The position numbers and the translations under genes are program-made. The notes beneath the pieces were generated by a model. The model saw only the letters and a program-made list of their open reading frames with translations, was not told the origin of the DNA and did not search any database. A stretch of DNA of 5,861 nucleotides from Pyrobaculum sp. (GTDB lineage: Archaea > Thermoproteota > Thermoprotei > Thermoproteales > Thermoproteaceae). Below are positions 5,225 through 5,861 of the stretch, piece after piece. Location: the NCBI GenBank assembly GCA_022759345.1, contig JAEMPK010000155.1:1-5861 (forward strand), in the 5' to 3' direction. Numbering within the stretch: the stretch's first letter is position 1; each line of letters begins with the position of its first letter.

Positions 5225-5718
5225 GCCGGGCAGTTCTATACAAGCGATCTGAGGAAATGAAACAGCGATACTCCTTCTACGGCCTCTTCACCGCTGTTTT
5301 ACAATTAACGACTCTGTTGATAGGCGGCGTGGTATATGCCTCTAGCAACTTGCCAGTTTACCTCAGCATGAACGCCGCGGTGGCCAGCGGCTACGGGGCG
5401 GCGATCTTCACGCAGAGTCTCTTAGTCTTGTTGTCGTTTATAGTCCTAGCCGCGGCGGCTCTACTGCTTTTCCTCTCGCGGTCAACCACCTCAAGAGGCG
5501 AGTTCTCTAGTTCAAGTAAGTTGATATACTCGGCCATAGCGACAACGGCAATGGCCTTGGCCTTCGCCGCGGCGGCTCTACTTCCGCCTGCGTCTAATGT
5601 GATCAACCCACTCTATTACCTCTACGTGGTGATGATAGCGGTTGTCCTCGCCATGTCCATATACGCAATTGCGCTACTAAGAGCTGTGCTTAGCTACTAC
5701 ACGCCGAGGCGGAAGTAG
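5221..5718 (+). CDS. Four-helix integral membrane protein of unknown function (165 aa)
   Basis: No family is recognised. The short N-terminus is hydrophilic and basic (residues 1-17, with KRSEEMKQRY). Four hydrophobic stretches follow, at about 20-41, 59-85, 101-122 and 131-156. The polar Ser/Thr-rich loop between the second and third (SRSTTSRGEFSSSSK, 86-100) and the basic tail TPRRK (161-165) suggest that both termini and this loop are cytoplasmic, giving an even number of crossings. No catalytic or transport motif is visible. The ATG overlaps the stop of the zinc-ribbon gene by 4 bp, so translation is likely coupled, and the two products may form a membrane complex with the zinc ribbon on the cytoplasmic face (inference). 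The 3' end overlaps the convergent partial gene by 22 bp. Confidence 0.8.
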   Translation: MSRAVLYKRSEEMKQRYSFYGLFTAVLQLTTLLIGGVVYASSNLPVYLSMNAAVASGYGAAIFTQSLLVLLSFIVLAAAALLLFLSRSTTSRGEFSSSSKLIYSAIATTAMALAFAAAALLPPASNVINPLYYLYVVMIAVVLAMSIYAIALLRAVLSYYTPRRK

Positions 5719-5861
5719 CGACTTGGGTCCTTGTTTTTCTCGACGAGAGATAGGCTAAGCAACGCGTTTAGTAAGTTGTTAAGCGGCGCCTCAAGACCCT
5801 CACAACGGAACGCCGCGCAGAACTCCTTGAGGGGGCGGTGTATATCCACCTTAACCACATA
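5697..5861 (-). CDS. Hypothetical protein, C-terminal 54-55 residues visible; start uncertain
   Basis: A minus-strand frame is open from the right edge to the TAG at 5697-5699. The translation is protein-like: KVDIHRPLKEFCAAFRCEG, then LEAPLNNLLNALLSLSLVEK and a short polar end, KNKDPSRYFRLGV. It reads as two or three amphipathic helices; two Cys (CAAFRC) are present. I do not recognise it. It may continue beyond the window, or start at the in-frame GTG at 5858 or 5849. No promoter can be judged because the upstream DNA is missing. The case for coding is the good helix pattern, the absence of any + strand alternative over 5719-5861, and the tail overlap with the membrane-protein gene, which repeats the arrangement of the other convergent pairs. 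Confidence 0.5.
   Translation of the reverse strand, partial: YVVKVDIHRPLKEFCAAFRCEGLEAPLNNLLNALLSLSLVEKNKDPSRYFRLGV
5731..5740 (+). terminator. T-rich terminator candidate after the membrane-protein gene
   Basis: TTGTTTTTCT begins 13 nt after the TAG at 5716-5718. This is a good position and composition for archaeal transcription termination, although it also lies within the opposing gene's coding frame. Confidence 0.4.

Noticed and set aside
5629..5635. GTGATGA, a match to box C of C/D box guide RNAs, which are numerous in Pyrobaculum
   Set aside because: No CTGA box D or C'/D' pair was found at the usual spacing downstream, and it lies inside the membrane-protein gene.
1..5861. CRISPR array, tRNA, rRNA, insertion sequence or integration site
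   Set aside because: No regularly spaced repeats, tRNA-like cloverleaf, transposase motif or terminal repeats were seen on either strand by eye.

Overview
The window looks like a piece of a hyperthermophilic crenarchaeal chromosome, most likely Pyrobaculum or a close Thermoproteales relative. The reasons are: heavy use of AGG/AGA and ATA codons; several GTG starts; A/T-rich TATA-like boxes 20-30 nt upstream of start codons with no Shine-Dalgarno sequence (leaderless mRNAs); a prolidase close to the archaeal type; a COG2521-type archaeal methyltransferase; and an intergenic remnant resembling the Pyrobaculum paREP2 family. The genus assignment is inference.

Layout from left to right: the C-terminal part of an HD-domain phosphohydrolase (+, cut by the window start); a 98-aa winged-helix-like protein (-); a SAM-dependent methyltransferase (+); an M24 Xaa-Pro dipeptidase (-); a decayed paREP2b-like coding fragment (+) in the only sizeable gap; an ASCH/PUA-like protein (-); a divergently transcribed two-gene unit (+) with an unknown 163-aa protein and a membrane-anchored winged-helix regulator; an unknown basic 139-aa protein (-); a second divergent two-gene unit (+) with a 57-aa zinc-ribbon protein and a four-helix membrane protein; and the end of an unidentified gene (-) entering from the right edge.

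The genes are packed in alternating orientation. All four convergent pairs overlap at their stop codons (4 to 26 bp). Two divergent pairs are separated by only 43 and 41 bp, and in each gap two opposite TATA boxes overlap, so each gap probably serves two GTG-started leaderless transcripts. Within the two + strand gene pairs the cistrons overlap (7 bp and 4 bp), which suggests co-expression.

Most of the genes are ordinary housekeeping or conserved hypotheticals. The parts most likely to hold something undescribed are the two small membrane-linked operons: an unknown protein plus membrane-tethered DNA-binding protein, and a zinc-ribbon microprotein plus four-helix membrane protein. The paREP2-like relic is also notable. 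I saw no tRNA, rRNA, CRISPR array, insertion sequence or integration site.
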